Source of the DNA: Clostridium transplantifaecale
GTDB lineage: Bacteria > Bacillota > Clostridia > Lachnospirales > Lachnospiraceae
Reading direction: 5' to 3'
Length of the DNA: 64,000 bases
NCBI RefSeq assembly: GCF_900626075.1
Contig: NZ_UYZY01000002.1
Location: 806,001 to 870,000 of the forward strand
Both the position numbers and the translations under genes were made by a program. The notes under the pieces were generated by a model that was not told the DNA's origin, searched no databases, and saw nothing but the letters and a program-made list of their open reading frames with translations. Below, in pieces: positions 17,074 through 26,457 of this stretch. The stretch's first letter is position 1. Each line of letters begins with the position of its first letter.

Positions 17074-18198
17074 ATGAAAGCAGCAATAGAAGAATTTAAA
17101 GTAAGACCGGCGATCTGCAAATACAGGACCGCAGAGGAATTTGCCGCTGGTCTTGAGCTTGGGGAAGGAGATCTGATCCTCACGAATGAGCCGGTCTACC
17201 GCCCTTATTTTGAAAAACTGAAGCTGAACTGCGACGTATTATATCAGGAACGGTACGGCACGGGAGAGCCAACAGACGAGATGGTGGAGGCCATGGCCCG
17301 CGACCGGAAAGGCGAGTATAAACGTGTTATTGGAATCGGCGGGGGAACCGTAATCGATATTGCAAAACTGTTTGCCCTGAAAAAGCTGACTCCTGTTGAG
17401 GAGCTTTATGGTGGAATAATCCGGCCCGAAAAAGCCAGGGAACTGATACTTGTTCCTACAACCTGCGGTACGGGGAGCGAGATGACCAATATTTCCATAC
17501 TTGCTTTAATCTCGAAAGGGACGAAAAAGGGACTGGCAAACGATGCAATGTATGCGGATCGGGCAGTGCTGGTGCCGGAACTGTTGGAAAAGCTGCCGCC
17601 TTATGTGTTTGCAACCAGTTCAATCGACGCCCTGATCCATGCGGTGGAGTCGGCGCTGTCCCCGAAAGGGAATGAGTTCACCCGGCTTTTCGGATATAAA
17701 GCAATGGAAATGATTCTGAAGGGATATAAAAAAATCCTCACGGAAGGAGAGAGGGCCAGGACGGAGCTGGCGGATGACTTCCTGACGGCAAGCTGCTTTG
17801 CCGGGATTGCATTCGGAAATGCAGGCTGCGCCGCGGTCCATGCGCTGAGTTATCCTCTGGGAGCCGCCTTTCACGTTGCACATGGGGAGTCGAACTATGC
17901 TGTTTTCACAGGGGTCATGAATCATTATATAGAACGCAGGACGGATGGTGAAATTGCCGTTCTGAACCGTTTCCTGGCCGATATTTTGGAATGCCGGGAA
18001 GGGGAGGTATATGAGGAACTGGAAAAACTGCTGGGATTTCTTCTGCCTAAAAAGACCCTGCGAGAATACGGCGTACCGCGTGAAAAACTGGCTGAATTTG
18101 CCGACTCCGTCATGGAAAACCAGGGCAGGCTGATGGCTAATAATTTTGTGGAGATAAACCGGGAGCAGGTTCTGGAGATTTACAACAGACTGTATTAG
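17074..18198 (+). CDS. 4hbD: 4-hydroxybutyrate dehydrogenase (iron-containing alcohol dehydrogenase family)
   Basis: 374 residues that align, from memory, along their length with the Clostridium kluyveri 4-hydroxybutyrate dehydrogenase: YRTAEEFAAGLELGEGDLIL near the start, VIGIGGGTVIDIAKLF (about 87-102), VPTTCGTGSEMTNISI (about 127-142), SSIDALIHAVESALSP, and HALSYPLGAAFHVAHGESNY, which carries metal-ligand histidines. It interconverts 4-hydroxybutyrate and succinate semialdehyde with NAD. In clostridia this step belongs to succinate or 4-aminobutyrate fermentation. Here it has its own apparent promoter but lies directly behind the CoA-transferase operon, so it may instead reduce the aldehyde made there. 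GGAGGAG precedes ATG 17074. Confidence 0.82.
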   Translation: MKAAIEEFKVRPAICKYRTAEEFAAGLELGEGDLILTNEPVYRPYFEKLKLNCDVLYQERYGTGEPTDEMVEAMARDRKGEYKRVIGIGGGTVIDIAKLFALKKLTPVEELYGGIIRPEKARELILVPTTCGTGSEMTNISILALISKGTKKGLANDAMYADRAVLVPELLEKLPPYVFATSSIDALIHAVESALSPKGNEFTRLFGYKAMEMILKGYKKILTEGERARTELADDFLTASCFAGIAFGNAGCAAVHALSYPLGAAFHVAHGESNYAVFTGVMNHYIERRTDGEIAVLNRFLADILECREGEVYEELEKLLGFLLPKKTLREYGVPREKLAEFADSVMENQGRLMANNFVEINREQVLEIYNRLY

Positions 18199-18215
18199 GG
18201 AGAGAAATGCTTCAT

Positions 18216-18295
18216 TTCCAGAATCCTCTATCCCCAGAGTCCTCTGTTCCCAGAATCCTCTATCCCCAGAATCCTCTATCCCCAGAATCCTTAAC
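18216..18295 (+). repeat. Tandem array of five 16-bp units
   Basis: Units at 18216, 18232, 18248, 18264 and 18280 follow CCCCAGAATCCTCTAT with a few changes (the second has GAGTCCTCTGT, the last ends CCTTAAC). The array starts 17 bases after the stop of the preceding gene. The unit core GAATCCTCT is complementary to AGAGGATTC at 18351-18359 downstream, where GGAATCCT (18329-18336) and AGGATTCC (18353-18360) also form a hairpin. Confidence 0.85.
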
Positions 18296-18398
18296 CTTTA
18301 GAACCCATTACCCCTTGCATAAGAGAAGGGAATCCTGCTATGATTTAGACAGAGGATTCCGACAACAAAGGTTGGTGATAACAACCTGAATGATCTGT

Positions 18399-18436
18399 AA
18401 AAAAGCGGATGTCTGAACATGGGCACCCGCTTTTTA
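18399..18436 (+). terminator. Intrinsic terminator before the M20 gene
   Basis: AAAAAGCGGATGTC and GGGCACCCGCTTTTT form a 12-14 bp stem with one mismatch, followed by T-rich sequence. It ends transcripts that come from the 4-hydroxybutyrate dehydrogenase gene. Confidence 0.75.
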
Positions 18437-18484
18437 TTATTACAAGATTACTACAATATTACTGGCAGCAGGAGGTAATGGCCT

Positions 18485-19681
18485 ATGGAGCCGATAGAAC
18501 GAATTATAAAACTCTCAGACGAACTGGAAAACAACACAATCTCCATCCGGCGCAGGATTCACCGGAACCCCGAAACGGCCTTTGAGGAGTACAAAACGAG
18601 CGCACTGGTGGCAAAAGAGCTTGAACGAATGGGAATATCCTATGAAAAAAGTCCTGTGGAACCCGGTATTGTGGCGTGTATCGACAGCGGAAGGCCGGGA
18701 AAACTTCTGATGCTGCGGGCGGATATGGATGCGCTGCCTATCGGTGAGGAGACGGAACTGCCTTTTAAATCGGAGACGGAAGGAATTATGCACGCCTGCG
18801 GGCACGATGTGCATACGGCCAACCTTCTGGCCGTGGGAGAAATTCTCAGCAGAATGAAAGACTCCTGGTCTGGGCGGGTAAAACTCGTATTTCAGCCGGG
18901 GGAAGAACGGGGCGGAGGCGGCCGCAGAATGATAGAACAAGGATTGATGGACGAACTGCCGGATGCCTGTTTCGGGCTGCATGTGAATCCGACCGAGGGC
19001 GGACAGTTTCTGATTGGGACCGGATATCTGACTTCCTACTCGGACGGCTGCCATATCACGGTTCACGGAAAAGCGGCTCACTCCTCCGCGCCCCAGGACG
19101 GAGTCGACGCGATCCAGATTGCCGCCAATATTGTGATGGCGCTGAATACCATTGTGTCAAGAAACATAAGTCCCATGCAGCAATCGACCCTGAATGTGGG
19201 CCGGATTTCCGGCGGCCGGGCAGGCAATATCGTGGCCGACCGGGCCGAACTCTTCTGTATGATGCGGAATACAAGAGAAGAGACACGGGAAGTCATGTTC
19301 CGCCAGATTCGCGAAATTTGTGCAGGGATAGCGGCGGCCACCGGCGGAACATGTGATGTGGACATCAATCCCGGTTATCCGGCCATATACAATGACAGGA
19401 CTCTGACGGAATTCGTCACGTCGCTGATGGGGAAATATACCGCTGAACTCTACGGCGGGATCATGGAGCGGATTCCAGAGCCCTCTGTGCTGACGGGAAA
19501 CCGCCAGGCGCTGACAGCGGAAGATTTCGGCTTTTATTCCCGAAAAGCGCCCTCCTGTTACCTGCAGCTTGGTACGGGGAACTTCGCTCCGGCCCACAGC
19601 GGACAATTCATGGTGGATGAAACCTATATCAAACTGGCAACCAGGGCAATGGCGCTGGCGGCGTTTGAGTTTTTATGTTAA
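18485..19681 (+). CDS. M20-family amidohydrolase (N-acyl amino acid hydrolase type)
   Basis: 398 residues. Metal-site motifs of the M20D group are clear: RADMDALPIGEETELPFKSE (about 78-97), MHACGHDVHTAN (about 102-113) and PGEERGGGGRRM (about 138-149), with a late AEDFGFYS containing a further ligand. The dimerisation domain (about 185-295) includes HITVHGKAAHSSAPQDGVDA. The enzyme removes acyl groups from amino acids or opens short amide bonds in the cytoplasm; there is no signal peptide. It is a single gene with GGAGGT nine bases before ATG 18485 and a terminator upstream, so it appears independently transcribed. Relatives include hippurate hydrolase and indole-acetyl-amino-acid hydrolase; the substrate is not decidable. 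Confidence 0.88.
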   Translation: MEPIERIIKLSDELENNTISIRRRIHRNPETAFEEYKTSALVAKELERMGISYEKSPVEPGIVACIDSGRPGKLLMLRADMDALPIGEETELPFKSETEGIMHACGHDVHTANLLAVGEILSRMKDSWSGRVKLVFQPGEERGGGGRRMIEQGLMDELPDACFGLHVNPTEGGQFLIGTGYLTSYSDGCHITVHGKAAHSSAPQDGVDAIQIAANIVMALNTIVSRNISPMQQSTLNVGRISGGRAGNIVADRAELFCMMRNTREETREVMFRQIREICAGIAAATGGTCDVDINPGYPAIYNDRTLTEFVTSLMGKYTAELYGGIMERIPEPSVLTGNRQALTAEDFGFYSRKAPSCYLQLGTGNFAPAHSGQFMVDETYIKLATRAMALAAFEFLC

Positions 19682-19874
19682 GAAGAGAGAACGCTGCGCG
19701 ATGAGCCGAATGCTTGCTGCCACTACCTTTTTGTACGGTCAGCGCAGTAAATGCGCAGACCTATCTGAACTGTTACTTCCTCCCTCCTCCCACATAAAGT
19801 AGTTGCGATAACCGCTTGTCTATTTCCCTCATTAACGTTAAACTGGTAATAAGAATTGTTATGGGAGGTGTCAT

Positions 19875-20306
19875 ATGGCATACACAATCTATGCAAGGAT
19901 GAAAAGGGTGGGAAAACAGAAAAAAGAAGATCTGCTCCCGGTCGCGTTTGAACTGGGAAAAAAGCCGGACACGGTGCGGGAACTTCTCACGGAGCTGGTG
20001 AGACTTTCCGTAAGGCAGTATAATGAGCGGAAGGATGAGGGGCAGGTTCTTTCTTATCTGACAAAGGAGGAAATCAGCGGACAGGCCGCAGCGGGGAAGG
20101 TTTCTTTCGGCCTCCGGGGAGGCAATGACGCGGATCCCGAAAAGGCGGTGGATAACGCGGTGCAGTGCTTTGAAGACGGAATATACCGTGTGTTTGCCGG
20201 CGAGGAGGAACTGACCGGCCTGGAGCAGGCAGTTCCCTGGGGAGCAGGCGAAGAGGGGAAACTCGTATTCACATTCATAAGACTTACGATGCTGTCGGGC
20301 TGGTAA
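19875..20306 (+). CDS. Conserved hypothetical protein paired with the DUF4132 protein
   Basis: 143 residues, soluble, acidic in the second half, with no motif that I can name. It starts MAYTIYARMKRVGKQKKEDL after GGGAGG at the right distance. Residues 35-60 look like an amphipathic helix (VRELLTELVRLSVRQYNERK). The gene ends 16 bases before the giant DUF4132 gene, and I recall similar small proteins next to DUF4132 genes elsewhere, which suggests a functional pair. The two genes may form a complex; function unknown. The 19682-19874 stretch before it contains only a small GCGCA-TGCGC hairpin. Confidence 0.7.
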   Translation: MAYTIYARMKRVGKQKKEDLLPVAFELGKKPDTVRELLTELVRLSVRQYNERKDEGQVLSYLTKEEISGQAAAGKVSFGLRGGNDADPEKAVDNAVQCFEDGIYRVFAGEEELTGLEQAVPWGAGEEGKLVFTFIRLTMLSGW

Positions 20307-20322
20307 AGAAAGGGAGGATTAG

Positions 20323-23300
20323 ATGGCAGATTATACATATCAGACAAGACGGAAAATAACGGAAGACTGGATCAACGGGGCCAAGGCGAAGGCGCATGCC
20401 CTTTCCAACAGGGAGAAGCAACTTCTTCCCGGAATAGCATATTATTCCGTACCCCAGGAACCGCAGAGATGGATGAGGGAACAACTGCAGAGCGGCAGAT
20501 ACGAAACCCTCAGCGAGCTTTATAAAAGTGAACTGAGGGGACTGGTGGCGGTCTGCGTGCCGGAACATCTGACCGAAGAATTTTATTATGCCCTGGATCA
20601 GATGAACCAGTTCCAGATGACGGCCGGGTGGTACAGGCGCAGCGTGCGCTCAAAGAGCTACGTGCCGTTTGTATACCAGAGCATCAAGCTCCTCTGGGCC
20701 TATTCGAGGCTGGATTTTTATGGGGCATCACTTGCCGGGGTCCTGACCGGACAGGTGGATCCGGAGATTTACGACCATGCCAGATCGGAGCATTTCAGTT
20801 ACGCGGGAATGCTGGCGGCCGGAATTGACCGGGGAGATGCGGACATAATCCGCGCCGTGGAAGATATTCTGATGGGGGAAGGAAACACTTTGATGATCAG
20901 CCATGAGCTGATCCGCGGAATCATTATGAGCAAAAGCAGCAAACTCTATGAGGTGCTCGGCAAATTTCTTTTGGCGGCGCGGCTTCAGGAGGGAGCGAGG
21001 CAGGCGGTTTGTGAAACCATGGATGCCGGCCGCCCCGAGGCATTCCTGCATCTGTTTGCGGTAATTGAGGAAAATAATCTGGTCCGCTATTCTTCTATAA
21101 AGCGTGCTGTCAGCACCTGGATCGGCATTTTCGATGAAAAAAACATCGATCGCATTACGGAAAAGTTGGTGCGCTTGATGGGAAGCTGTCTGAGGGACGA
21201 GGCGGCTTGCAGGGAACAGCTGGAAAGCAATGATTCCGTGGCGATCAGCTGCGGTCTGTGGGCGCTCGGATTCTACGACGCGGATCGGGCGGTCGAAGCG
21301 ATGCAGAAACTGATCCGGGAGGGAACGAAGAACCAGAAGATGACGGCCTCCTATTTTAACCGCTCCCTGCAGTACGAACATCTGAAGAGAAAAGCGGCAA
21401 AAGAGGCCATCTTAAGCTGGCCGGAGGATTTGGAACTGGTGGCCTGTTTCCTTCCCGGCTTTATGGACAATACATACGGCGATTTCCGGGCGCTGATCGA
21501 GGAGAAGGACGAGAGGTCCTATTTCCAGCTCCGCGACGGCAAAGTCAGGGAACCGGACGTGAAGCCGGTAACCGATCTGTTTGAGAATGAGGAGGAGGCC
21601 AGAAAGATTTACGGCCTGTTCCGGAACATCCTTAAACAAATTCCCAAAAAGGGGCTGGATTTAAACCCGTGCATTTTTCCCTGGTACCGCGTAACCATGA
21701 CACAGTCCGACATTGCGGTCAGGATGTGCCTGATTGCCTGGATGCTGCAGGATGAGGCGTATCTGGACGAGGCGGCAGGATTGATCCCGACGGTCGGCCA
21801 GGGCAGTTCGTCCGGCGCCTCCCGCGCTGCGGCCGCCCGTGTGCTGCTATACCGGCCGAACTCCCAGGTAAGGCGTGACATCCTCTTTGAACTGCTCCAC
21901 AATCCGGAGGAGTATACGATGCAGTCGGCTTTCCTTCTGGTGGAGGATATGGAACTGACGGCGGAGGATTACCTGAAGATTGAACAGAACCTGAAATATA
22001 AGAAGGGGAGGGCCGGGGTGCTGAAACTTCTCAGAAAGCAGGAACCGGCTGCGCTCCAGGCCTCCGTCGGCAGGCTGATTAAGACCGGGTCCGAAGAATG
22101 CCGCATGGGAGCTCTCGACCTCGCCCTTCAGATAAAGAAAGAACAGCCCGCAGAGTTTCCCGCCGTCAAACCGCTTTTGCAGGAGCTCACGGAGCCTACG
22201 GGGCGCGAGCAGGTGCTGCTAGGCGAGCTGCTGGGGGAGAAAAGTGAAGCTCAGGATATCTTAAACACGCCTGGATACGGGCTTTACGATACGGAAAAAG
22301 AATGGATTCTGCCGCCTGTGGACGTAGATGAAAAGCAGGCTTCAAAGCTGTTTGCAAATGGAGAAGGCGCCTGCATCCGCATTCTGAACCGGTTAAACGA
22401 TCTGATCGAAGAAAAGAAAGAACTGGAATACACAACAGCCTGGGGCGTTGAGATGCTTCTGGGCACAAAGCTGGACAACTGCCGGTGGATCCACGGGGAT
22501 CCCGATGCAAAACCCCTGGATGCCCTGCCGTTCCGGGAAATGTGGGAAGAATTTTACAGAAATGAAATTAAAACCCCGGAAATGCTCCTGGAGCTTTACC
22601 TCTATCAGAAGTGCCGCGCCCAAAGAGGACCCTACGAGAGGAACATTGAGCTTTATAAGAAGGTTTTCGGCAGCGGCCTGATAAAGAAGCCGCCGTTTAA
22701 AGACCTGATACAGGGACTGAGATACGGCGAGCAGGCCAGGACGGTAATCGACACATTGTATTCCCAGTTTGTGCCGGATGGACTCAAAGCCCGATTTGGC
22801 CTTATCGGGACTGCGAAGTTTCTTTCTGTTCTGGATAAATCCAATGCCTTATACGAGTGCGAGGAAAAAGCGTGGAACGGCACGAAAGAAAAGTATACGA
22901 AACGGGCCGCGGATCTCCCTGTGTTTGAAGAAATGCGCTGGTGGCTGTCCCTGGTGGATGAAAAGGACTGGGGAAACGCCTTCACGCTCCGTTTTAAGCT
23001 TCAGGAATTCTACGGAAAGATCAAAGACAGTGAAAAGTTCCGCCGCTACGACAGGGGGAGGACCGGTTATCTGAGTCTGTCCGACTATGTACAGTGTTAT
23101 GTTAAGGGGATCTGGGATAAGGATCTTTTCTATAAATCCGTATTCAGTTTTCTGGGCATGAAAAGCCTGCTGGGACCGGTCAGCACGGTGGAGCAAAAAG
23201 GAGCCGTGTCGTCAAGGGATGCCCATGTGGGAGAATTGAATGCATTCTTCGGCCAGGGTGTAATAAAGCCGGTGGACGGAAAATATCACTTCGACCAGAT

Positions 23301-25524
23301 TGGGGCTGAAGTCCCGGCAATGAATCTGGCGCACGAGGTTTACCATGAGACAGTCCCGCTGGTTCTTAAGGTGGAATTAAAACGCGGGGAGCAGGAGACC
23401 CCGTTTTCCGGGTATGTCTCCTCGATTCGTGTGATTTACGGCATTGATTTGATGATTCAGATTTTGACGGCGCTGGGTAAAGAGACATTACAGAGAGCCG
23501 GAGGATATTATTCCAATATCGGCGATCGGAAGATGGTTTTAAGCCATCTGCTGAAGGTGTGCCGCCCGAAACCCGGGGAGCCGGCGAAAGATCTGAAGAA
23601 GGCGCTGAAGGGAACGGATATCACGAAAAAACGTCTGGTGGAATTGGCGATGTATGCCCAGCAGTGGATACCGCTTTTAGAAGAGTACCTGGGACTTCCG
23701 GGATTCCAGAGCGGATGCTATTATTTTATGGCCCATACCGGTGAACGTCTGGATGAATTTACCACATCCATGATTGCGAAATACACTCCCCTGACTCCGG
23801 AGGAGCTGAGGGACGGAGCCTTTGACATCCACTGGTTTTTTGAGGCCTATGATAAACTGGGGGACAAAGAATTCAAACTTCTGTACGATGCGGCAAAGTA
23901 TTCCTCTACGGGAGCGGCCCATGCCCGCGCCAGGAAGTATGCCGACGCTGCGCTCGGAAAAGTGGATAAAGAGACGCTGAAAGCGGAGATTACGGATAAG
24001 AGAAATAAAGATCTGCTGATGAGCATCGGCCTTCTGCCTCTGGCCGGAAATGAAAAGACTGCCGGGGGGAAAATCTCAGAACGCGATAAAAAGAAACGTG
24101 AGGAAGATCTTCTGGACCGCTACCAGTTTATCCAGAAGTTTCATAAGGAAAGCAGGAAATTCGGTGCGCAGCGCCGTGCCAGTGAGGGACGCGCCGTGGC
24201 GCTGGCGCTTCAGAACCTCAGTGTAAATGCCGGATTCACGGATGTGACACGCCTGACGCTCAGGATGGAAAACCGCCTTGTAGAGACGATGGACCGTTAT
24301 TTTGACTGGAACCGCATCGATGATGTGGAACTTAGGATCCTGGTGGATGAAAACGGCAAGAGCAGTCTTCAGTGCGGCAAAGGCGGGAAACTGCTCAAAT
24401 CACTTCCCGCTAAATACAAGAAAAATGAGACGGTTCTGGAATATCAGGAAGTCAACAAGAAGTTAAAGGAGCAGTACAGCCGGACCAGACAGATGATGGA
24501 ACAGGCCATGGAGGACAGGACGCCCTTTGAGGTGTGGGAGTTCCTGGAGCTGGCAAAGAACCCGGTGGTAAGGCCGATAGTAACGCCGCTTGTGATGATG
24601 GCCGCAGAGGATGCCGCCGCAGGAGACGGAGGAAATCCGGATGCTGGAATCCGGCTGGGCTTCCTGAAAGAGGAGGGGCTGGAGGACTGGTCCGGCGCCA
24701 TAACGCCTTTGAAGCCGGATGAGAAGATTCTGATTGCCCACCCGTCCGATCTCTACAGGGAGGGGCACTGGCACGAATACCAGAAGATGCTGTTCGACAG
24801 GCAGATAAAGCAGCCGTTTAAGCAGGTGTTCCGCGAGCTGTATGTGAAACTCACGGAGGAACTGGATAAGGACGATTCCAGGATGTTCTCAGGCAATCAG
24901 ATCCAGCCGCAGAAGACGGTCGGCGCGCTGCGGAGCCGCCGCTGGGTTGCCGATTATGAGGACGGGCTGCAGAAGATTTACTATAAAGAGAATATTGTAG
25001 CCAGGATTTATGCAATGGCCGACTGGTTTTCACCGAGTGACGTGGAGGCACCTACCCTTGAGTGGGTGGTGTTCTCCGACAGGAAAACATTCAGGCCCCT
25101 CAAAATCAGGGAAATTCCCGACGTGCTTTACAGTGAGGTCATGAGAGATGTGGATCTGGCGGTCAGCGTTGCCCACGCCGGAGGCGTGGATCCGGAGACC
25201 AGTCACTCTACCGTTGAGATGAGAAAAGCCATCGTGGAATGCAATCTGGAGCTGTTTAAGATTAAAAATGTGCGCCTGGAGGGCAGCCACGCCTTTATCG
25301 ACGGAAAACTGGGCCAGTACACGGTACATCTGGGAAGCGGTGTCGTCCACCAGATGGGCAGCGCCATGCTCTTTGTCGTACCGGTCCATTCACAGCACAG
25401 AGGACGTATTTTCCTTCCGTTTATTGATGATGACCCGAAAACGGCGGAGATTTTGTCAAAGATACTGCTGTTTGCGGAGGATACGAAAATTAAAGACCCG
25501 AGTATTCTGGAACAGATCCGGTAG
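20323..25524 (+). CDS. Giant DUF4132 domain protein (YehI/MolR-like)
   Basis: 1733 residues, all soluble and mostly helical. The first ~700 residues look like weakly repeated helical pairs (HEAT-like), for example the stretches around 100-250 and 500-640. The C-terminal ~250 residues carry the recognisable DUF4132 end: RSRRWVADYEDGLQKIYYKE, then ARIYAMADWFSP, EWVVFSDRKTFRPLKIREIP and a last segment YTVHLGSGVVHQMG ... RIFLPFIDDDPKTAEILSKI. No catalytic site is evident. Escherichia coli YehI is a smaller relative whose neighbours include a MoxR-type ATPase and a von Willebrand protein; neither occurs here. GGGAGG precedes ATG 20323. Codon use looks like that of its neighbours, so recent transfer is not indicated. 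Role unknown. Confidence 0.8.
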   Translation: MADYTYQTRRKITEDWINGAKAKAHALSNREKQLLPGIAYYSVPQEPQRWMREQLQSGRYETLSELYKSELRGLVAVCVPEHLTEEFYYALDQMNQFQMTAGWYRRSVRSKSYVPFVYQSIKLLWAYSRLDFYGASLAGVLTGQVDPEIYDHARSEHFSYAGMLAAGIDRGDADIIRAVEDILMGEGNTLMISHELIRGIIMSKSSKLYEVLGKFLLAARLQEGARQAVCETMDAGRPEAFLHLFAVIEENNLVRYSSIKRAVSTWIGIFDEKNIDRITEKLVRLMGSCLRDEAACREQLESNDSVAISCGLWALGFYDADRAVEAMQKLIREGTKNQKMTASYFNRSLQYEHLKRKAAKEAILSWPEDLELVACFLPGFMDNTYGDFRALIEEKDERSYFQLRDGKVREPDVKPVTDLFENEEEARKIYGLFRNILKQIPKKGLDLNPCIFPWYRVTMTQSDIAVRMCLIAWMLQDEAYLDEAAGLIPTVGQGSSSGASRAAAARVLLYRPNSQVRRDILFELLHNPEEYTMQSAFLLVEDMELTAEDYLKIEQNLKYKKGRAGVLKLLRKQEPAALQASVGRLIKTGSEECRMGALDLALQIKKEQPAEFPAVKPLLQELTEPTGREQVLLGELLGEKSEAQDILNTPGYGLYDTEKEWILPPVDVDEKQASKLFANGEGACIRILNRLNDLIEEKKELEYTTAWGVEMLLGTKLDNCRWIHGDPDAKPLDALPFREMWEEFYRNEIKTPEMLLELYLYQKCRAQRGPYERNIELYKKVFGSGLIKKPPFKDLIQGLRYGEQARTVIDTLYSQFVPDGLKARFGLIGTAKFLSVLDKSNALYECEEKAWNGTKEKYTKRAADLPVFEEMRWWLSLVDEKDWGNAFTLRFKLQEFYGKIKDSEKFRRYDRGRTGYLSLSDYVQCYVKGIWDKDLFYKSVFSFLGMKSLLGPVSTVEQKGAVSSRDAHVGELNAFFGQGVIKPVDGKYHFDQIGAEVPAMNLAHEVYHETVPLVLKVELKRGEQETPFSGYVSSIRVIYGIDLMIQILTALGKETLQRAGGYYSNIGDRKMVLSHLLKVCRPKPGEPAKDLKKALKGTDITKKRLVELAMYAQQWIPLLEEYLGLPGFQSGCYYFMAHTGERLDEFTTSMIAKYTPLTPEELRDGAFDIHWFFEAYDKLGDKEFKLLYDAAKYSSTGAAHARARKYADAALGKVDKETLKAEITDKRNKDLLMSIGLLPLAGNEKTAGGKISERDKKKREEDLLDRYQFIQKFHKESRKFGAQRRASEGRAVALALQNLSVNAGFTDVTRLTLRMENRLVETMDRYFDWNRIDDVELRILVDENGKSSLQCGKGGKLLKSLPAKYKKNETVLEYQEVNKKLKEQYSRTRQMMEQAMEDRTPFEVWEFLELAKNPVVRPIVTPLVMMAAEDAAAGDGGNPDAGIRLGFLKEEGLEDWSGAITPLKPDEKILIAHPSDLYREGHWHEYQKMLFDRQIKQPFKQVFRELYVKLTEELDKDDSRMFSGNQIQPQKTVGALRSRRWVADYEDGLQKIYYKENIVARIYAMADWFSPSDVEAPTLEWVVFSDRKTFRPLKIREIPDVLYSEVMRDVDLAVSVAHAGGVDPETSHSTVEMRKAIVECNLELFKIKNVRLEGSHAFIDGKLGQYTVHLGSGVVHQMGSAMLFVVPVHSQHRGRIFLPFIDDDPKTAEILSKILLFAEDTKIKDPSILEQIR

Positions 25525-25535
25525 TGGCTGCAGTC

Positions 25536-26210
25536 TTATTCCAGCCAAGGTCTCAGAACAGGGCCGGCCAGTACGATCAGGGGAAACAGGATTCCGATTA
25601 TGTGTAAATAAACAATAAACAGAGTCGGAGGATTCTCATAGCCCGGAACATAGATGTATGACGGCAGATCCGGTGTAAAAAAGAGATCAACATGGTCTCC
25701 GGCTTTCAGCGGACATTTATAGAAAGAGGAAGGCGAGGTCACCTTAAATACGGAGCCCTCGGCAAAGAACTCATATACGGGAGCATAGGAAACGTGGCTA
25801 TCCCTGCTCACCTTTTTCTCAATAGAAACCACCTCTGCGGAGGCCGGGGCCGTTGCAAGCCGCCGTCTTTTGTCATAACTGTATTTCATAGCGGCGCCTA
25901 TGGCGAGGAACACCGGAGGAACAAGAACGACTACGATGTCCGCATAATACCGGCCTGGTATTCCCTGTCCGGCCTGCCACAGGATGAGAACTCCGATGAC
26001 GCAGTAGAAGACGAGCCAGAACAGAATCATAGGGCCGGGCCGCACTTTCAGACGGGGATCCGTCCATCCCGCCCTGCGGATGACACCGCTGTTCATTTTT
26101 TGCTCGCGTTCCCTTTTCCGCCTGAAAACAAAGGCTAAAATAAAGGCGGAACCAGCAAAACAAAAGATTGTGACAACTGCGATAAAGATAATAAGTGTTG
26201 TTTGATTCAT
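25536..26210 (-). CDS. Membrane protein with DUF3592-like domain
   Basis: 224 residues. A first membrane helix lies at about 5-28, followed by a basic stretch (RRKREREQK); two more helices at about 62-82 and 88-108, and a fourth near 195-215. Between them, about residues 118-185, lies a beta-rich cytoplasmic or surface domain: AEVVSIEKKVSRDSHVSYAP then KCPLKAGDHVDLFFTPDLPS, the pattern of DUF3592-type domains. Function unknown. It converges on the DUF4132 gene with an 11-base gap and no visible terminator. GGAGGGG precedes the ATG at 26210. Confidence 0.65.
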   Translation of the reverse strand: MNQTTLIIFIAVVTIFCFAGSAFILAFVFRRKREREQKMNSGVIRRAGWTDPRLKVRPGPMILFWLVFYCVIGVLILWQAGQGIPGRYYADIVVVLVPPVFLAIGAAMKYSYDKRRRLATAPASAEVVSIEKKVSRDSHVSYAPVYEFFAEGSVFKVTSPSSFYKCPLKAGDHVDLFFTPDLPSYIYVPGYENPPTLFIVYLHIIGILFPLIVLAGPVLRPWLE

Positions 26211-26457
26211 AAACCCCTCCGGTGTACAGGCTCTCCTGAGATTGACGCAGACGAGACAGACTGGTTCATAATCAGGAGAACTATTTGTTAAATACTATCT
26301 TAACACACCGGATAGGGGTTATAAAAGGGATTATTCCTTTCACGGCCTAGAATGTTCTCCTGATTTCATTCCCGTCCGCCGGGAATATGCGGTCAGAGCC
26401 TGCCTACCGGCTTAAAAAGTATGGGATTGAAATTTAATATAGACGGCAGCACGGGAA
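26211..26457. other. Gap with inverted repeats and possible small RNA start
   Basis: TCTCCTGA at about 26232 and TCAGGAGA at about 26272 flank TTGACG (26242-26247) and CATAAT (26267-26272), a possible plus-strand promoter with a long 19-base spacer. AATCAGGAGAAC (26271-26282) recurs inverted and perfect as GTTCTCCTGATT (26354-26365). No coding region is seen. Confidence 0.35.

Noticed and set aside
18216..18295. CRISPR array
   Set aside because: Units are 16 bp and directly adjacent with no spacers, and there are no cas genes in the window.
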